Shown here piece by piece: positions 45,497 through 55,259 of a stretch of 64,000 bases of DNA (position 1 is its first letter; each line of letters opens with the position of its first letter). A program made the position numbers and the translations under genes. Origin of the DNA: Deltaproteobacteria bacterium (GTDB lineage Bacteria > Desulfobacterota > Desulfobulbia > Desulfobulbales > JAGXFP01); assembly GCA_020056965.1 (NCBI GenBank), contig JAGVGT010000031.1:1-64000 (forward strand), written 5' to 3'. Under the pieces are notes generated by a model. That model searched no databases. It was not told the origin of the DNA and worked only from the letters and a program-made list of their open reading frames with translations.

Positions 45497-46015
45497 TTAT
45501 CTCGCGGGGTCCGATTCTGGACAGAGGCCCTGCCAACCCGGCGGCAGAGCGGCCGGATCAAGACCGACCTCGGCGATGAAAGCGGCCAATTCCTCGGCCG
45601 GGCAGTTGAGCGAGGAGCGGCGCTGACCCTGGGCCACCGCCCGGGTTTCTGCCCTCAGAAAAGCCAACAGCGCCGAGCCGGTTTCCTCTTGCAGGCTCGC
45701 CACCGCCAGCCCTTCCCTGCGGCAGAATTTCTCCAGCCGCCGCCAGTTGACCGCCGCCCGGGCCAAACCCCGATAGAGGGAGAGATCGCGATTGGCCGGT
45801 TCCAGATCGCGGCCGATGATCTCCCGATAGCGCTCCACCACCATGCCCTTCAGCGCCAGAATCTCGGCCTCCTCCAAGACCAGACCCGGGCCGTCCGGGG
45901 CGCTGGTCAGGTAATAAAGTGAGCCATGCAGGGCCACCTCGGGGATCTCCCCGGAATGGCGGACGATCAGCAGCTCGTCAGCCAGATGGGGATTATCGCA
46001 CTCGACTTGGGCCAT
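45497..46015 (-). CDS. Protein of unknown function (172 aa)
   Basis: I do not recognise this family. The 172-residue product is soluble, begins MAQVECDNPHLADELLIVRH and is mainly helical in its second half (EEAEILALKGMVVERYREII; RGLARAAVNWRRLEKFC). It ends with a Pro/Gly-rich tail. It is convergent with the OmpA gene (40 bp gap) and lies 215 bp downstream of the repeat lipoprotein gene. Its frame carries normal GC-rich coding character. Confidence 0.7.
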   Translation of the reverse strand: MAQVECDNPHLADELLIVRHSGEIPEVALHGSLYYLTSAPDGPGLVLEEAEILALKGMVVERYREIIGRDLEPANRDLSLYRGLARAAVNWRRLEKFCRREGLAVASLQEETGSALLAFLRAETRAVAQGQRRSSLNCPAEELAAFIAEVGLDPAALPPGWQGLCPESDPAR

Positions 46016-46229
46016 AGAAATTTTCTGGTTGGGGAGTGAGTTTGGCCGGTTGCGGGGTTTGCAGGGCGTGTTGCAGCCAGCGATGCCGGTGGCGCTCCGG
46101 TTCGCTCAGGACGGCGGGGGCGGCGGCGTCACCTTCTGGATCCCGATCAGAAAATCGCCCGATGGCGGTTGTCGCCGCCATCGGGCTAATCAATTCAGCC
46201 GGTTTGCCTGGTCCCGACATGGCTCCCGG

Positions 46230-47624
46230 TTATTTCTGCGGGGCGTTATCGGGATCGTTCCGCCGATCTTGCTCGCGCTTGTCGCGCTTCCGGTCGCGGC
46301 GCTCTTTGCGACTGTCCCGATCGTCAGCCTGGCTGTCGGGAGCCTCCTCCACCTGCTCCTGGCTCGGCTTTTTACCCTGGTCCTCCGGCTCGGCCTTAAC
46401 TTTGGCCTTTTCAGCGCGGGACTTTTCTTCCCGCAGCTGCCGTTGTTGCTGGGCCTCGGCTTCTTGCTTCTGCCGGCCTTGTGAGCGGGCCTCCTGGTCG
46501 CGACGCTCCCGATCGCCCCGCTCCTTTTCGACCCGCTGCTTTTCGCGCTGCTCCTGCTCCTGGCGCTGGCGGTCACCGCGTTCACGGGCCTCCTGGTCGC
46601 GGCGGTCCCGATCGCCCCGTTCCTTTTCGACCCGCTGCTTTTCGCGCTGCTCCTGCTCCTGGCGCTGGCGGTCGCTACGTTCGCGGGCCTCCTGGTCGCG
46701 GCGGTCCCGATCGCCCCGTTCCTTTTCGACCCGCTGCTTCTCGCGCTGCTCCTGCTCCTGGCGCTGGTGGTCACGTTCGCGGGCCTCCTGGTCGCGGCGT
46801 TCCCGATCCCCCCGTTCCTTTTCGACCCGCTGCTTCTCGCGCTGCTCCTGCTCCTGGCGCTGGTGGTCCCGTTCACGGGCCTCCTGGTCGCGGCGGTCCC
46901 GTTCACCCCGCTCCTTTTCGACCCGCTGCTTCTCGCGCTGCTCCTGCTCCTGGCGCTGGTGGTCCCGCTCGCGGACCTCCTGCTCATGATGCTCGCGATC
47001 TAGACGTTCACGCTCCAGCTTTTCCTGCTTTTCGCGGCGCTCTCTGGGGTCACGATCCCGTTCCCATTCGCGCCGGCGATCATTTTCACGGGCCTCCTGG
47101 TCGCGGCGGTCACGCTCCAAACGCTCCTGCTGTTCGCGGCGCTCCCGCACTTCCCGTTCTTTTTCGTCACGTTGGCGTTCCCGGGCCCGGGCCTCCTGCT
47201 CCTCTCTTTCCCTTTCCCGCATCTCCCGGTCCCGCCGCGCCCGATCCTCGTCCCGCCGGGAATTGTCATAGTGACGGCCGCGGGGGAAGCGATTCAGGGT
47301 CTCCGGATGGCGGCGCCAGGGCCGGTCATCCTCGATCTCGAGCGGTTGATAATTATTGATGTCGATCTGGATGCGGGGCGGCAAAACGGCCGCCGACACC
47401 CAGCCGCCGTCGTCCAGATAGAAATAGACATTGGCGGAGGGACTGAAATAAACCTCGGCCTCGGGATAGTAGTAATAGCGGTAGCGATCAACCACCGGCC
47501 GCACCACGGACTGTTCCGAGCGGCGCGGCAGCGGCGGCAGCGGCGGGGGAGGCAGCCGGCAGCCTTCCAGACCGAGCAACAGTAAACTGCCTGAGAGCAG
47601 GGTGCATTTTTTCCAGTTTGGCAT
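46230..47624 (-). CDS. Lipoprotein with long Arg/Glu/Gln tandem-repeat region
   Basis: ATG 47624 has AGGA upstream. The 464-residue product has a lipoprotein signal (LLLLGLEGC, cysteine 22) and a short proline-rich stretch. A small aromatic domain follows (about 35-110: RYRYYYYPEAEVYFSP, VYFYLDDGGWVSAAVLPPRI), resembling periplasmic proteins of the DUF6515/YXWGXW type. From about 120 to 440 it is highly charged, predicted single helix or coiled coil, rich in RER and EQEQREKQRVEKERG units. About five near-identical 32-33-residue repeats are visible at DNA level. Probably outer-membrane anchored with an extended periplasmic rod; function unknown. Confidence 0.82.
   Translation of the reverse strand: MPNWKKCTLLSGSLLLLGLEGCRLPPPPLPPLPRRSEQSVVRPVVDRYRYYYYPEAEVYFSPSANVYFYLDDGGWVSAAVLPPRIQIDINNYQPLEIEDDRPWRRHPETLNRFPRGRHYDNSRRDEDRARRDREMREREREEQEARARERQRDEKEREVRERREQQERLERDRRDQEARENDRRREWERDRDPRERREKQEKLERERLDREHHEQEVRERDHQRQEQEQREKQRVEKERGERDRRDQEARERDHQRQEQEQREKQRVEKERGDRERRDQEARERDHQRQEQEQREKQRVEKERGDRDRRDQEARERSDRQRQEQEQREKQRVEKERGDRDRRDQEARERGDRQRQEQEQREKQRVEKERGDRERRDQEARSQGRQKQEAEAQQQRQLREEKSRAEKAKVKAEPEDQGKKPSQEQVEEAPDSQADDRDSRKERRDRKRDKREQDRRNDPDNAPQK
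46491..46976 (-). repeat. Tandem repeat of 96-99 bp (five units)
   Basis: Unit boundaries (CTCCTGGTCG on the plus strand) fall at 46491, 46590, 46689, 46785 and 46881, giving spacings of 99, 99, 96 and 96 bp. The repeats lie in frame inside the lipoprotein gene. The near identity of units indicates recent slippage or recombination. Confidence 0.9.
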
Positions 47625-47648
47625 GGGGTGTTCCTCCCTACGGGGTGT

Positions 47649-48314
47649 TCAGCGGGGCGGCAGGGCCGCCTTCATTTTAGCGATGACTTGCTGGTAATCG
47701 GGCTGGCCGAAGATGGCCGAACCGGCCACGAAGATATTGGCCCCGGCCGCCGCCACCGCGCCGATATTGGCCGGGGTGATGCCGCCGTCCACCTCGATGC
47801 CGACCTTCAAGCCGTGGGCGTCGATCATCTCCTTCAGCTGTTTGATCTTCTCCAGGGCCGAGGGGATAAAGGACTGGCCGCCGAAACCGGGGTTGACGCT
47901 CATCAGCATCACCAGGTCCACCTCGGCCAGAACCCACTTGAGGTCGGCCAGAGGGGTGGCGGGATTGAGTACCACCCCGCACTTCTTGCCCAGTTCGCGG
48001 ATGCGGCCCAGGGTCCGGTGCAGGTGATAGCCGGTTTCGGCGTGGACCGTGATCCAGTCGGCCCCGGCGGCGGCAAAATCATCCAGGTAACGCTCCGGAT
48101 TTTCGATCATCAGATGGACATCCAGGGGCCGGTCGGTGATCCGGCGCAGGGCCTTGACCACCAGGGGCCCGATGGTGATGTTGGGGACAAAGTGGCCGTC
48201 CATGACATCGATATGGATGATCTCGGCGCCGGCCGCCACCACCTTGGTAACATCGTCACCGAGATTGGCGAAGTCGGCCGAAAGGATGGAGGGGGCGATC
48301 ATGTAGTTCTGCAT
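47649..48314 (-). CDS. rpe: Ribulose-phosphate 3-epimerase
   Basis: Rpe interconverts ribulose-5-phosphate and xylulose-5-phosphate. ATG 48314 overlaps the M16 peptidase stop as TGATG; a GTG one codon earlier is possible. The 221-residue TIM-barrel has [70 protein letters not shown] and [14 protein letters not shown]. All expected metal ligands (two His, two Asp) appear present. It is coupled to the peptidase gene upstream. Confidence 0.96.
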   Translation of the reverse strand: MQNYMIAPSILSADFANLGDDVTKVVAAGAEIIHIDVMDGHFVPNITIGPLVVKALRRITDRPLDVHLMIENPERYLDDFAAAGADWITVHAETGYHLHRTLGRIRELGKKCGVVLNPATPLADLKWVLAEVDLVMLMSVNPGFGGQSFIPSALEKIKQLKEMIDAHGLKVGIEVDGGITPANIGAVAAAGANIFVAGSAIFGQPDYQQVIAKMKAALPPR

Positions 48315-51190
48315 CACTGCTTCTCCGGGTTGGGGTTAATGGCGTCGGTTTGCTCGCCGCTTTGAGGGGTTGACGGATCGGGATTCGGGGCGGCGGGGGC
48401 GCTCTCCGGCGCAATGACCGGCGGGGCCGCCTGGTCCGGCGTGATTTCGCCAGGCTGGGCCGCGGGCTCATCCGCGCCAGCCGGCTCGGTCTGGTCCGCA
48501 CCCTCGGCCGGCGGCAGCGCTTCGGCCCCGGCCGTCACCATCACGTAATGGTCGGGCTGGATGTATTTCCTGGCCACCTCCAGCACCCGGGCCGGGGTCA
48601 CCTCGCCCAGCTCCTTGGCGTAGCGGGTGCCGAAGTCCTGACCCAGTCCGTAAATCTCGTTCAAAGCCATGTCCAGGGCCTGGGCGCCATGGGTCTGCAA
48701 GCCCAGCTCGTGCTGGCTGATCAGGAGATTGCGGGCCTTGTCCAGCTCTTCCTGGCTGATCGGTTCCTGGCGGGCCCGGAAGAGCTCCTGCCAGAGGGCC
48801 TTGACGGCCTGGTCCTGCTTGTCCGGGCTGGTGCCCATGTAGAGCCCGAAAGAGCCGGTGTCGAGGCCGAACTGAGCGAAGGCGGAGAGGCTGTAGGCCA
48901 GGCTCTGGCGGTCGCGGAGTTCGGCAAAGAGCCGGCCGCTCTGGCCGCTCAGCACGGTTTCCAGAATCTCCAGGGGAAAGCGGTCCGGATCGGTCAGGGT
49001 GGTGCCCAAAAAGCCGATGATGATCTGGGTCTGTTCGCGCTCCTTAACCACCTTGATCAAGTCCGGCCGGGGCGGCGGGCTGGGCGGCAGCAGGGACTCC
49101 TCGGCGGTGGCGACGATGGCCACCTCCGGGTTGCGCCAGTCGCCGAACAGTTTTTCTACCTGGGCGCGGACCTCTTCGGCTTTGACCGCCCCGGCCACCG
49201 TCAGCACCATCCGGTCGGGCCGGGCCTGTTTTTCGTAGATGGCCCGCAGGTCATCGGCGCTCAGTTTGCTGATCACCGGGCCGCTGCCCACCGGGTTCAA
49301 ACCGTAGGGATGGCCATGGTAGAGATTCTGGTTGAAGCGCAGGAAGGCCAGGGCCGGCAGAGAGTCTTCCTGCTGCTTGAGCTGGGCCAACCGCTCCGGG
49401 CGGATTTTTTCGGCCTCCTCGGCCGCGAAGGCCGGGGTGCGGACGATGTCGCGGACCAGCTGCAGGCCGGGCGTGAAGAAGCGGGCCAGAAAGTCGCCCT
49501 TGAGGCCGAAGGTGTTGTTGCCGGTGAAGCCGTCGATATTCCCGGCCAGATCGGCGATCTTGATGGCCAGTTCCCGGGAATTCAACTCCTTGGTAGCCTT
49601 GGGCCAGAGCGAGCCGATGAAGCCGAAGGCGCCGTTGGTGTCCTCGCTTTCGAAACGCATCCCGCCGGGCATGACGGCCCGGATGGCCACGGTCTCCACC
49701 CGGGGGTCTTCCCGGACCAGGAGGCGCAGGCCGTTGGCCAGACGATAGCGGTAGGTCCCCGGCAGATAGGCGTCGGCCACCAGGGCCTCCGGGACGCCGT
49801 CCCGGGCCAGGCTTTCGGCGCGGGCCGCCAGCTTCTCCAGTTCGGCGGTGTCCATGGGGATCACGGCACCGGTTGGCGCCACCAGACCCACGGTCAGGGC
49901 CTGGGGCTTGAAGTAGGCCGCGGCCACCCGCAACACATCCTCCCGGGTCACCGAGCGGACCCGCGACAGGTACTCATCCTCCCGGGGGTCGCCGGCCAGG
50001 AATTCGAAGGAGCCGAGGATCCGGGCCTGCCCCTCGACCTGCTCCAGGCCGAAGACGAAGTCGCTTTCCAGGTTGCGCTTGACCCGGGCCAGCTCCTCCT
50101 CTTTGACCGGCTGATACTTGAGCTTGAAGATTTCCTCCAGGATCGCGGCCAGGGCGGCTTCCACCTTGGCGCTGTCCAGGGTGGCGTATACCTCCATGAG
50201 CCCCTGGTCCTTGGGGGTGAAGGCGCTGGCGCCGATCTGGTAGACCAGCCCCTTCTGGTCGCGGAGCTGGTGGTAGAGCCGGGAGGTGTCGCCCTGGCCG
50301 AGCAAGGTGCCGATCACGTCCAGGATCGGGGTGTCCGGGTGGTCGAAGGGGGTAATCGGCAGGGAGATGACCAGATGGGTCTGGCGGATATCCTTGCTCA
50401 ACTTGAAGAGGTCGGCCTTGGTCCGGGCCGACTCAATGGGCAGGACCGGGTTGGGGTAGCCGCCCCGGGGCTGATTGCCCAGGAGCTGGCGGACCCGGTC
50501 GGTGACCTCGCGGGCCCGGACATCGCCGACCACCACCACCGTGAAGTTTTCCGGCTGGTAATGTTTTCCAACGTAATGGAGGATATCGGCGCGGGTAAAG
50601 GCAGCGACGCTCTCCCGGGTGCCGATCACCGGCAGCCGGTAAGGGTGGGCCTGGTAGGAGCGGGCCATCAGCTCCTGGTTCAAGAGGGTCTGGGGGCGGT
50701 CCTCCCGCATGGCGATCTCTTCCAGCACCACCTTTTTTTCCCGCTCCAGCTCGTCGGGGTCGAAGGTCGAGTTCTGCACCGCATCGGTCAGCACGTCCAG
50801 GGCCAGCCCCCAGTGACGGGCCGAGAGGGTGGCGTGATAGACCGTGTAGTCGTAGGAGGTGTAGGCGTTGATGTTGCCGCCGACTTCCTCGATGGCCCCG
50901 GCCACCTCACCGGCCTTGCGGGTGGTGGTGCCCTTGAAGATCATGTGTTCGATCAGATGGGTGATGCCGCCTTCGTTTTTCTCCTCGTAGGCGCTGCCGG
51001 TCTTGACCCAGACTTGCACGGTCACCGCCCGGGTGCCGGGGGTCTCCTTGACCAGGGTGGTCAGGCCGTTTTCCAGGGTATTTTTAAAGAGCAGCGGCGA
51101 GAGTTCGAGGGCTTCTGAATCGTTCATATTTAAGGCCAGTAGGCTGATGGTTAAGAAAAGGAGGATACGAGATAAGCCCTTCAGATCCAT
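48314..51190 (-). CDS. M16 family zinc metallopeptidase, two-domain, secreted
   Basis: A 958-residue pitrilysin-family protein with signal peptide ([20 protein letters not shown]). The first M16 unit has the inverted zinc motif HLIEH (about 78-82) in [15 protein letters not shown], the downstream glutamate in [15 protein letters not shown] and the [16 protein letters not shown] strand. The second unit (about 500-880) lacks HxxEH and should be structural. A Pro/Ala/Asp-rich tail of about 70 residues ([20 protein letters not shown]) follows. It probably degrades peptides in the periplasm. Its stop overlaps rpe. Confidence 0.93.
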   Translation of the reverse strand: MDLKGLSRILLFLTISLLALNMNDSEALELSPLLFKNTLENGLTTLVKETPGTRAVTVQVWVKTGSAYEEKNEGGITHLIEHMIFKGTTTRKAGEVAGAIEEVGGNINAYTSYDYTVYHATLSARHWGLALDVLTDAVQNSTFDPDELEREKKVVLEEIAMREDRPQTLLNQELMARSYQAHPYRLPVIGTRESVAAFTRADILHYVGKHYQPENFTVVVVGDVRAREVTDRVRQLLGNQPRGGYPNPVLPIESARTKADLFKLSKDIRQTHLVISLPITPFDHPDTPILDVIGTLLGQGDTSRLYHQLRDQKGLVYQIGASAFTPKDQGLMEVYATLDSAKVEAALAAILEEIFKLKYQPVKEEELARVKRNLESDFVFGLEQVEGQARILGSFEFLAGDPREDEYLSRVRSVTREDVLRVAAAYFKPQALTVGLVAPTGAVIPMDTAELEKLAARAESLARDGVPEALVADAYLPGTYRYRLANGLRLLVREDPRVETVAIRAVMPGGMRFESEDTNGAFGFIGSLWPKATKELNSRELAIKIADLAGNIDGFTGNNTFGLKGDFLARFFTPGLQLVRDIVRTPAFAAEEAEKIRPERLAQLKQQEDSLPALAFLRFNQNLYHGHPYGLNPVGSGPVISKLSADDLRAIYEKQARPDRMVLTVAGAVKAEEVRAQVEKLFGDWRNPEVAIVATAEESLLPPSPPPRPDLIKVVKEREQTQIIIGFLGTTLTDPDRFPLEILETVLSGQSGRLFAELRDRQSLAYSLSAFAQFGLDTGSFGLYMGTSPDKQDQAVKALWQELFRARQEPISQEELDKARNLLISQHELGLQTHGAQALDMALNEIYGLGQDFGTRYAKELGEVTPARVLEVARKYIQPDHYVMVTAGAEALPPAEGADQTEPAGADEPAAQPGEITPDQAAPPVIAPESAPAAPNPDPSTPQSGEQTDAINPNPEKQ

Positions 51191-51225
51191 GGTAGTCGAT
51201 CCTTATGACAAGCGGGGTGTAAAGC

Positions 51226-52023
51226 CTATACGGCGGCCGGTTTAGAGCGGCTGCGGAAGAAGATCAAGAGGCCCGCCGCCACCATCAGACCGCTTAAGAG
51301 CTGGCCCATGGTCAGCAGATTGAACAGAAAACCCACCTGAACATCGGGTTCGCGGAACTGTTCGACCAGGATCCGCAGAGCACCGTAGCCGACCAGGAAG
51401 GTGGCGATCAGGGTGCCGGCCGGCCAGCCGCGCCGGTAATGGAAGATCCGCAGGGTCCAGAGGAGCGTGAAGAGCAAGATCCCTTCCAGGAAACACTCGT
51501 AGAGCTGGGAAGGGTGGCGGGGCATGGGGCCGCCGGCCGGAAAGACCATCGCCCAGGGCACCTCGCTGACCCGGCCGAACAGTTCGCCGTTGATGAAGTT
51601 GCCTAGGCGGCCCAGCCCCAGGCCGATGGGGATCGCCACCACGTAAACATCGGTGGTGGCCAGAAAGTTAAGCTGATGCTTGCGGCAGAACAGCCAGCCG
51701 CCGATCAGCATGCCCAGCAGGGCGCCATGGAAGGAGAGCCCGCCCTGCCAGACCGCGATGATCTCCAGGGGGTGGCCCAGGTAGTAAGAAAGGTTGTAGA
51801 AGAGGATGTAACCGAGCCGGGCGCCCAGGATCAGGCTGAGGATCAGGAAGAAATTGAGGTCTTCGTAATGCTCGGCCAGCCGGGTCAGTTTATACTTTCT
51901 GGTCTGGTAGCCGACCAGCATGTGCACGGCCAGGAAGCCGACGATGTACATCAGTCCGTACCAGCGCACCGCTAAGGGGCCGAGACGGAAGATCACCGGG
52001 TCGATATGCGGATAGTTCAGCAT
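51226..52023 (-). CDS. lgt: Prolipoprotein diacylglyceryl transferase
   Basis: Lgt transfers diacylglycerol from phosphatidylglycerol to the lipobox cysteine of prolipoproteins in the inner membrane. The 265-residue, roughly seven-helix protein has LAVRWYGLMYIVGFL, the conserved histidine in GLSFHGALLGMLIGG and the signature GRLGNFINGELFGRVSEVP with HPSQLYE. It is needed for the lipoprotein at 46.2-47.6 kb. It lies 35 bp upstream of the M16 peptidase gene on the same strand. Confidence 0.96.
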   Translation of the reverse strand: MLNYPHIDPVIFRLGPLAVRWYGLMYIVGFLAVHMLVGYQTRKYKLTRLAEHYEDLNFFLILSLILGARLGYILFYNLSYYLGHPLEIIAVWQGGLSFHGALLGMLIGGWLFCRKHQLNFLATTDVYVVAIPIGLGLGRLGNFINGELFGRVSEVPWAMVFPAGGPMPRHPSQLYECFLEGILLFTLLWTLRIFHYRRGWPAGTLIATFLVGYGALRILVEQFREPDVQVGFLFNLLTMGQLLSGLMVAAGLLIFFRSRSKPAAV

Positions 52024-52045
52024 GATGGTTGGTGGGCTCCGTTAT

Positions 52046-52279
52046 TCATCTTACCGCCTTGCGGATGGCCTTGCCGCTCTCTTCCAGGGCCTGGCCGCCC
52101 TTGTCGAGGACCAGAGTGCCGGTTTCTTTAAGCTGGCCGCCGATGGTCTGCCGGGCGAAGGGGTTGCAGAAGAGATTGCGGCCGCGGCCCAGGTTGACGC
52201 CGAACCAGAGGCCCAGGGCCAGGCCGAGCAGCAGGCCGATGGCCAGATTACGCAGGTTTTTTTGAAAGGGGCTACTCAT
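52046..52279 (-). CDS. Small single-helix membrane protein
   Basis: A 77-residue protein with one N-terminal membrane helix (LAIGLLLGLALGLWFGVNLG) and an amphipathic C-terminal half (LKETGTLVLDKGGQALEESG). The layout resembles YtxH-like small envelope proteins, but similarity is only topological. It lies 22 bp before lgt and is probably cotranscribed with it. The ATG at 52279 has no strong ribosome-binding site. Confidence 0.65.
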   Translation of the reverse strand: MSSPFQKNLRNLAIGLLLGLALGLWFGVNLGRGRNLFCNPFARQTIGGQLKETGTLVLDKGGQALEESGKAIRKAVR

Positions 52280-52479
52280 GAAATTGGCATCACTCCGGGC
52301 CGAGGTTGTAAGAACGAGGGCATCTTACCAGAAGTCCGGCGTCCGGCACAAGGGATGGATGGCTGGAGGAACTGGATCGGCCCAGGCAGGATTCCGGCCG
52401 GGTTAGCCCCGGGAAAAAAGCCCCGCCGCAGCGCCACCGCCCGGGTCTAGAATTGGCTGGAAAAAGCCGGCCGGGGCAG

Positions 52480-53142
52480 TTATTCAAGCAGGTCGGTGGT
52501 GAGAACTTTTTTGAGATTCTTGAAGAATTTCACCGAGGAGTTAAGCGAACTGATCGAGTGGGTTTCCTCGACCAGGCTGGCGCCATCCTTGAGCAACCGC
52601 TCGTCCATATGGGCGCCGATCTTCAAGCCCTTCTGGTTGCAGATCGTCGAGAGCAGGTGGGTATAGGCATTCAAGCGGTTGGAGGTCTTGCGGAGGTTCT
52701 CGGTCTGGAAGCGGGCAAAACCGATGAGGATCTTGATGCCCATGCTCGGGTGCTTCTCAAGGATCAGCTTGAAGGCGTTCTGGGCCAGGATGGCCAGGGT
52801 GGTCTTGGTGCGGGCCTTCAAGGTGGCGGAGCGGGGGGCCTTGTCAACCAGCGACATCTCCCCGATCGAATAGCCCTGCCCGACCGTGGTTATGATGATA
52901 TCCACCCCGGTGATCGACTTCTTCAGCACCTCCATGGTCCCTTCCACCACAAAGGCCACGTACTGCCCGACCTGCCCCTCCCTGAACAGGACATCGCCCT
53001 CGCTCAGCTCGTAAAGGCTCATGTAGTTCATCAGCACCTCTTGCTCCTCCCCGGTGAGACCGTCGAAGAAGGGGATTCTTTCCAGGGCGGCGACCAGGGC
53101 TGCCTTGTTTTTCCAGAGGTCGAGATTTTGTTGTTCGGGCAT
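52480..53142 (-). CDS. Cyclic nucleotide-binding domain protein
   Basis: A 220-residue cytoplasmic protein from ATG 53142 (CGGAG upstream); an extension to 53190 lacks support. The cNMP-binding beta-barrel covers about 20-140: FFDGLTGEEQEVLMNYMS, GDVLFREGQVGQYVAFVVEG and the phosphate-binding cassette YSIGEMSLVDKAPRSATLKA. The cassette has Gly-Glu and an Arg, as in cAMP/cGMP binders. The C-terminal part (about 150-220) is helical with no obvious DNA-binding helix-turn-helix, so this is not a clear CRP-type regulator. Ligand and partner are unknown. Confidence 0.85.
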   Translation of the reverse strand: MPEQQNLDLWKNKAALVAALERIPFFDGLTGEEQEVLMNYMSLYELSEGDVLFREGQVGQYVAFVVEGTMEVLKKSITGVDIIITTVGQGYSIGEMSLVDKAPRSATLKARTKTTLAILAQNAFKLILEKHPSMGIKILIGFARFQTENLRKTSNRLNAYTHLLSTICNQKGLKIGAHMDERLLKDGASLVEETHSISSLNSSVKFFKNLKKVLTTDLLE

Positions 53143-53259
53143 GGTGAAGCTCCGGGTAGCGTTATTCCACGGCGATCCGGAGCGCGGCAATGGGCGATTG
53201 CTCCGCGAGTAGGTTGGGGACGGCCGAAGAGAAAAGAAACGACAGCCTGTTTACTCGAT

Positions 53260-54246
53260 TTATCTCAGACTTTCAAGAAGTTCCAGCAGGCTCGGCAGGG
53301 CATGGCAGCGCAGCATTTTCCGGACCGGCCGGCCAAAATCCGGGTCCAGGCTGAGCATGGCCAGAACGGTTTTCACCTTGATCAGAACCTGGGCCTCGCC
53401 CCGGAAGATGGGCCGATAGCGCTCTGTCAGTTCGCTGATATAGTAGCGGATTTCCGCCGCCCGCTCGGCCCGGTCCGGCTCGGCCGGGGCCAACCCCCGC
53501 AAACGCTGGAAGATCAGGGGGTCGCGGATCGCCCCCCGGCCCAACATCAGGCCGGCCGCCCCGGACTCGGCCAGCAGGGCCAGGCCTTCGGCGGTGGTGG
53601 TGACATCACCATTGGCGATCACCGGCAGGCTGGTGGCGGCGACCAGCCGGGCGGTGATCCGGTGGTCGGCCCGGCCGGCATATTTCTGGACCACGGTGCG
53701 GGGGTGGATGACCAGATAATCCACCCCGCACGCCTCGAACAGGGGCAATAGCCCGAAGATCTGCTCCGGGTCGTCGTAGCCGGAGCGGACCTTGACCGAA
53801 AAGCTGCCCCGGATCACCCGGCGCAGGCCGGTCAACCGTTCGGCCAACCCGGTGGGATCTTTCAGCAGGGCGCCGCCGGCCGAACCCAGGTTCATCCGCC
53901 CGTAGGGGCAACCCAGGTTGATGTTGAGATGCTCGGCCCCGGCCGCCTGGGCCGCGACGGCTGCGGCCACCAGCGCCTCGCTGTCCCGGCCGATCAGCTG
54001 GACCACCAGGGGAATGACGCTGTGGCGATGGGAGGCCTCATCATGATCGACCTCGGACAGGGGGCGCTTGGAGCCGGGCCGGACCCGGATGAACTCGGTA
54101 AAAACCACCTCGGGCTTGACCCAGTCGCAGAACAGACCGCGCAGTCCGTGATTGGTCAACCCCTGCATGGGGGCCAGCATCAGCGGCGTGGTGCCAGGTT
54201 GCCAGGGCAGGGCAGGGGTCGGGGCGGAATTTGATTGGGTGGACAT
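53260..54246 (-). CDS. tRNA dihydrouridine synthase family protein
   Basis: Dus enzymes reduce uridines in tRNA with FMN and NADPH. The 328-residue TIM-barrel begins LMLAPMQGLTNHGLRGLFCD and carries the catalytic cysteine in LNINLGCPYGRMNLGSAGGA. The FMN-phosphate region is VIANGDVTTTAEGLALLAES and GLMLGRGAIRDPLIFQ. It diverges somewhat from DusA/B/C signatures (GCPYGRM rather than GCPxxxV), so the subtype is left open. It stands alone, with a repeat-bearing gap on its upstream side. Confidence 0.88.
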   Translation of the reverse strand: MSTQSNSAPTPALPWQPGTTPLMLAPMQGLTNHGLRGLFCDWVKPEVVFTEFIRVRPGSKRPLSEVDHDEASHRHSVIPLVVQLIGRDSEALVAAAVAAQAAGAEHLNINLGCPYGRMNLGSAGGALLKDPTGLAERLTGLRRVIRGSFSVKVRSGYDDPEQIFGLLPLFEACGVDYLVIHPRTVVQKYAGRADHRITARLVAATSLPVIANGDVTTTAEGLALLAESGAAGLMLGRGAIRDPLIFQRLRGLAPAEPDRAERAAEIRYYISELTERYRPIFRGEAQVLIKVKTVLAMLSLDPDFGRPVRKMLRCHALPSLLELLESLR

Positions 54247-54345
54247 TTATGCTTTATCCGGGAATAATAATGGCTTCACAAAGAAGTCGCCGAGATCCAG
54301 ATGAACTTACTCCAGAAGGCTTGGCGCAGACGAGATATCAAACAC

Positions 54346-54384
54346 TAATTCCGTTCACCCTGAGCCTGTCGAAGGGCGGCCCAA
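54346..54384 (-). repeat. Third copy of the CCCTTCGACA-type dispersed repeat
   Basis: A 39-bp sequence matching the inverted arms at 35915 and 36847 with a few changes. It stands alone in the roughly 300-bp gap between the Dus gene and a small membrane-protein gene; the rest of that gap shows no gene. Confidence 0.8.
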
Positions 54385-54545
54385 TTTGATCTTGGTCAGG
54401 ACCGTAGTTTCAATTAGGGAAAGCCACCTCTGATAAAAACAAGTTAATCAAAGATTCACCTGCTTATAATCGGGCCCCCAAGCCTTTTCAAGGGATAAGG
54501 CCGAGTCACTAAGGCAGTCGGTGCAGCACGGAATGGAGAAGAAAC

Positions 54546-54782
54546 ATGAGCAGCAGTCAAGAACGGCAGGCAGCCCTGATCGAGGAAGTCAAAACCCTCC
54601 TCAAGGAAAAGGGCAAGACCATCGATCCGGAGGTGCTGGCCAGATTGACCGTCGCCCAAAGCGGGGTGGTGGAAGGCAGCGCCTCCCGCTTCGCCACGCT
54701 CTGGCGAGCCATCCGGACCCCGTTCACTTTACTGCTGATCGCGCTGTTTGCCCTGTTGTTCTTTTTCCTGATTGCCAGCTAG
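54546..54782 (+). CDS. Small tail-anchored membrane protein
   Basis: A 78-residue protein with a charged soluble N terminus (QERQAALIEEVKTLLKEKGK) and one C-terminal membrane helix (PFTLLLIALFALLFFFLIAS), so probably tail-anchored in the inner membrane. GGAGAAG precedes the ATG. I do not recognise the family. It is isolated on the plus strand between two repeat-bearing gaps. Confidence 0.68.
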   Translation: MSSSQERQAALIEEVKTLLKEKGKTIDPEVLARLTVAQSGVVEGSASRFATLWRAIRTPFTLLLIALFALLFFFLIAS

Positions 54783-54857
54783 CCGGACTCGCCCGCGCCG
54801 CCCGCCGGAATGAGGCAGGGGCGAGTGGGTAGTGCGGCCCGGCGGTGATTTAAAAAC

Positions 54858-54883
54858 GTCGGGTTACGCTACACTAACCCGAC
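54858..54883. repeat. Palindromic dispersed repeat
   Basis: GTCGGGTT (54858-54865) and AACCCGAC (54876-54883) form an 8-bp stem around a 10-nt loop, a type of short repeat common in many proteobacterial genomes. Confidence 0.7.
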
Positions 54884-55148
54884 CTCTATTTAGTTTTCTC
54901 GTAAAATCTAAAACAGACAGCGTGGTTATTTTAATTTCTCACTGAGTTTGCCGATGAAAAACTTCCGATCCGGCCGCTAGGTTCAGCAGGTGGTTCAAGT
55001 TAAACAGGAGCCAGCGGGATCAACAAAGGTCAACGGTAGAAAGCTCCCATTTTGACGCCAGCCTCGCGGTCTTTTGCGAGACCGACAATATTGCTTGTCA
55101 GGGTTTATGGTAAGGATTAAGCAGAGATACACAGTATCTGAGAGTCTA

Positions 55149-55200
55149 GTAGGGCGCATTAGGCGAACGCCGTAATGCGCTGCGCTTATTGCCGCCCTAC
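55149..55200. repeat. Palindromic dispersed repeat (GTAGGGCGCATTA type)
   Basis: A 52-bp imperfect palindrome from GTAGGGCGCATTA to GCCGCCCTAC, with an inner CGCATT/AATGCG pair. It belongs to a repeat type seen in many genomes and lies 45 bp before the first cassette boundary. Confidence 0.75.
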
Positions 55201-55244
55201 ATGGGATGGCGGCAGATTGCACCTTACGTGTTGCTTAATAACTT

Positions 55245-55251
55245 GTTAAGT
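55245..55251 (+). other. Integron-type core site opening cassette 1
   Basis: GTTAAGT fits the GTTRRRY core at which integron integrases cut (between G and TT). Cassette 1 would begin TTAAGT at 55246. The attC at its other end starts ACTTAAC, the exact complement, as expected for a circularised cassette. Confidence 0.7.
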
Positions 55252-55259
55252 TCAAAACC

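Larger units (their letters stand above)
54783..55244. other. Repeat-rich gap before the cassette region
   Basis: No gene is seen. It holds two palindromic dispersed repeats (54858-54883 and 55149-55200, listed separately). Local AT content rises towards the cassette boundary at 55245. Confidence 0.6.

Noticed and set aside
46491..46976. Regularly spaced repeats considered as a CRISPR array
   Set aside because: Units of 96-99 bp are repetitive throughout, with no unique spacers, and lie in frame inside a coding sequence.
46481..47359. A Gly/Pro/Arg-rich collagen-like frame opposite the repeat lipoprotein
   Set aside because: The repetitive look comes from the tandem repeat read on the wrong strand. 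The minus-strand frame has a signal peptide, a lipobox and a ribosome-binding site.
48548..51118. An 856-codon open frame on the plus strand opposite the M16 peptidase gene
   Set aside because: It mirrors a clear zinc peptidase on the other strand, has no recognisable domain, and is composed of the Gly/Ala/Arg/Gln-rich residues expected from reading GC-rich codons backwards.
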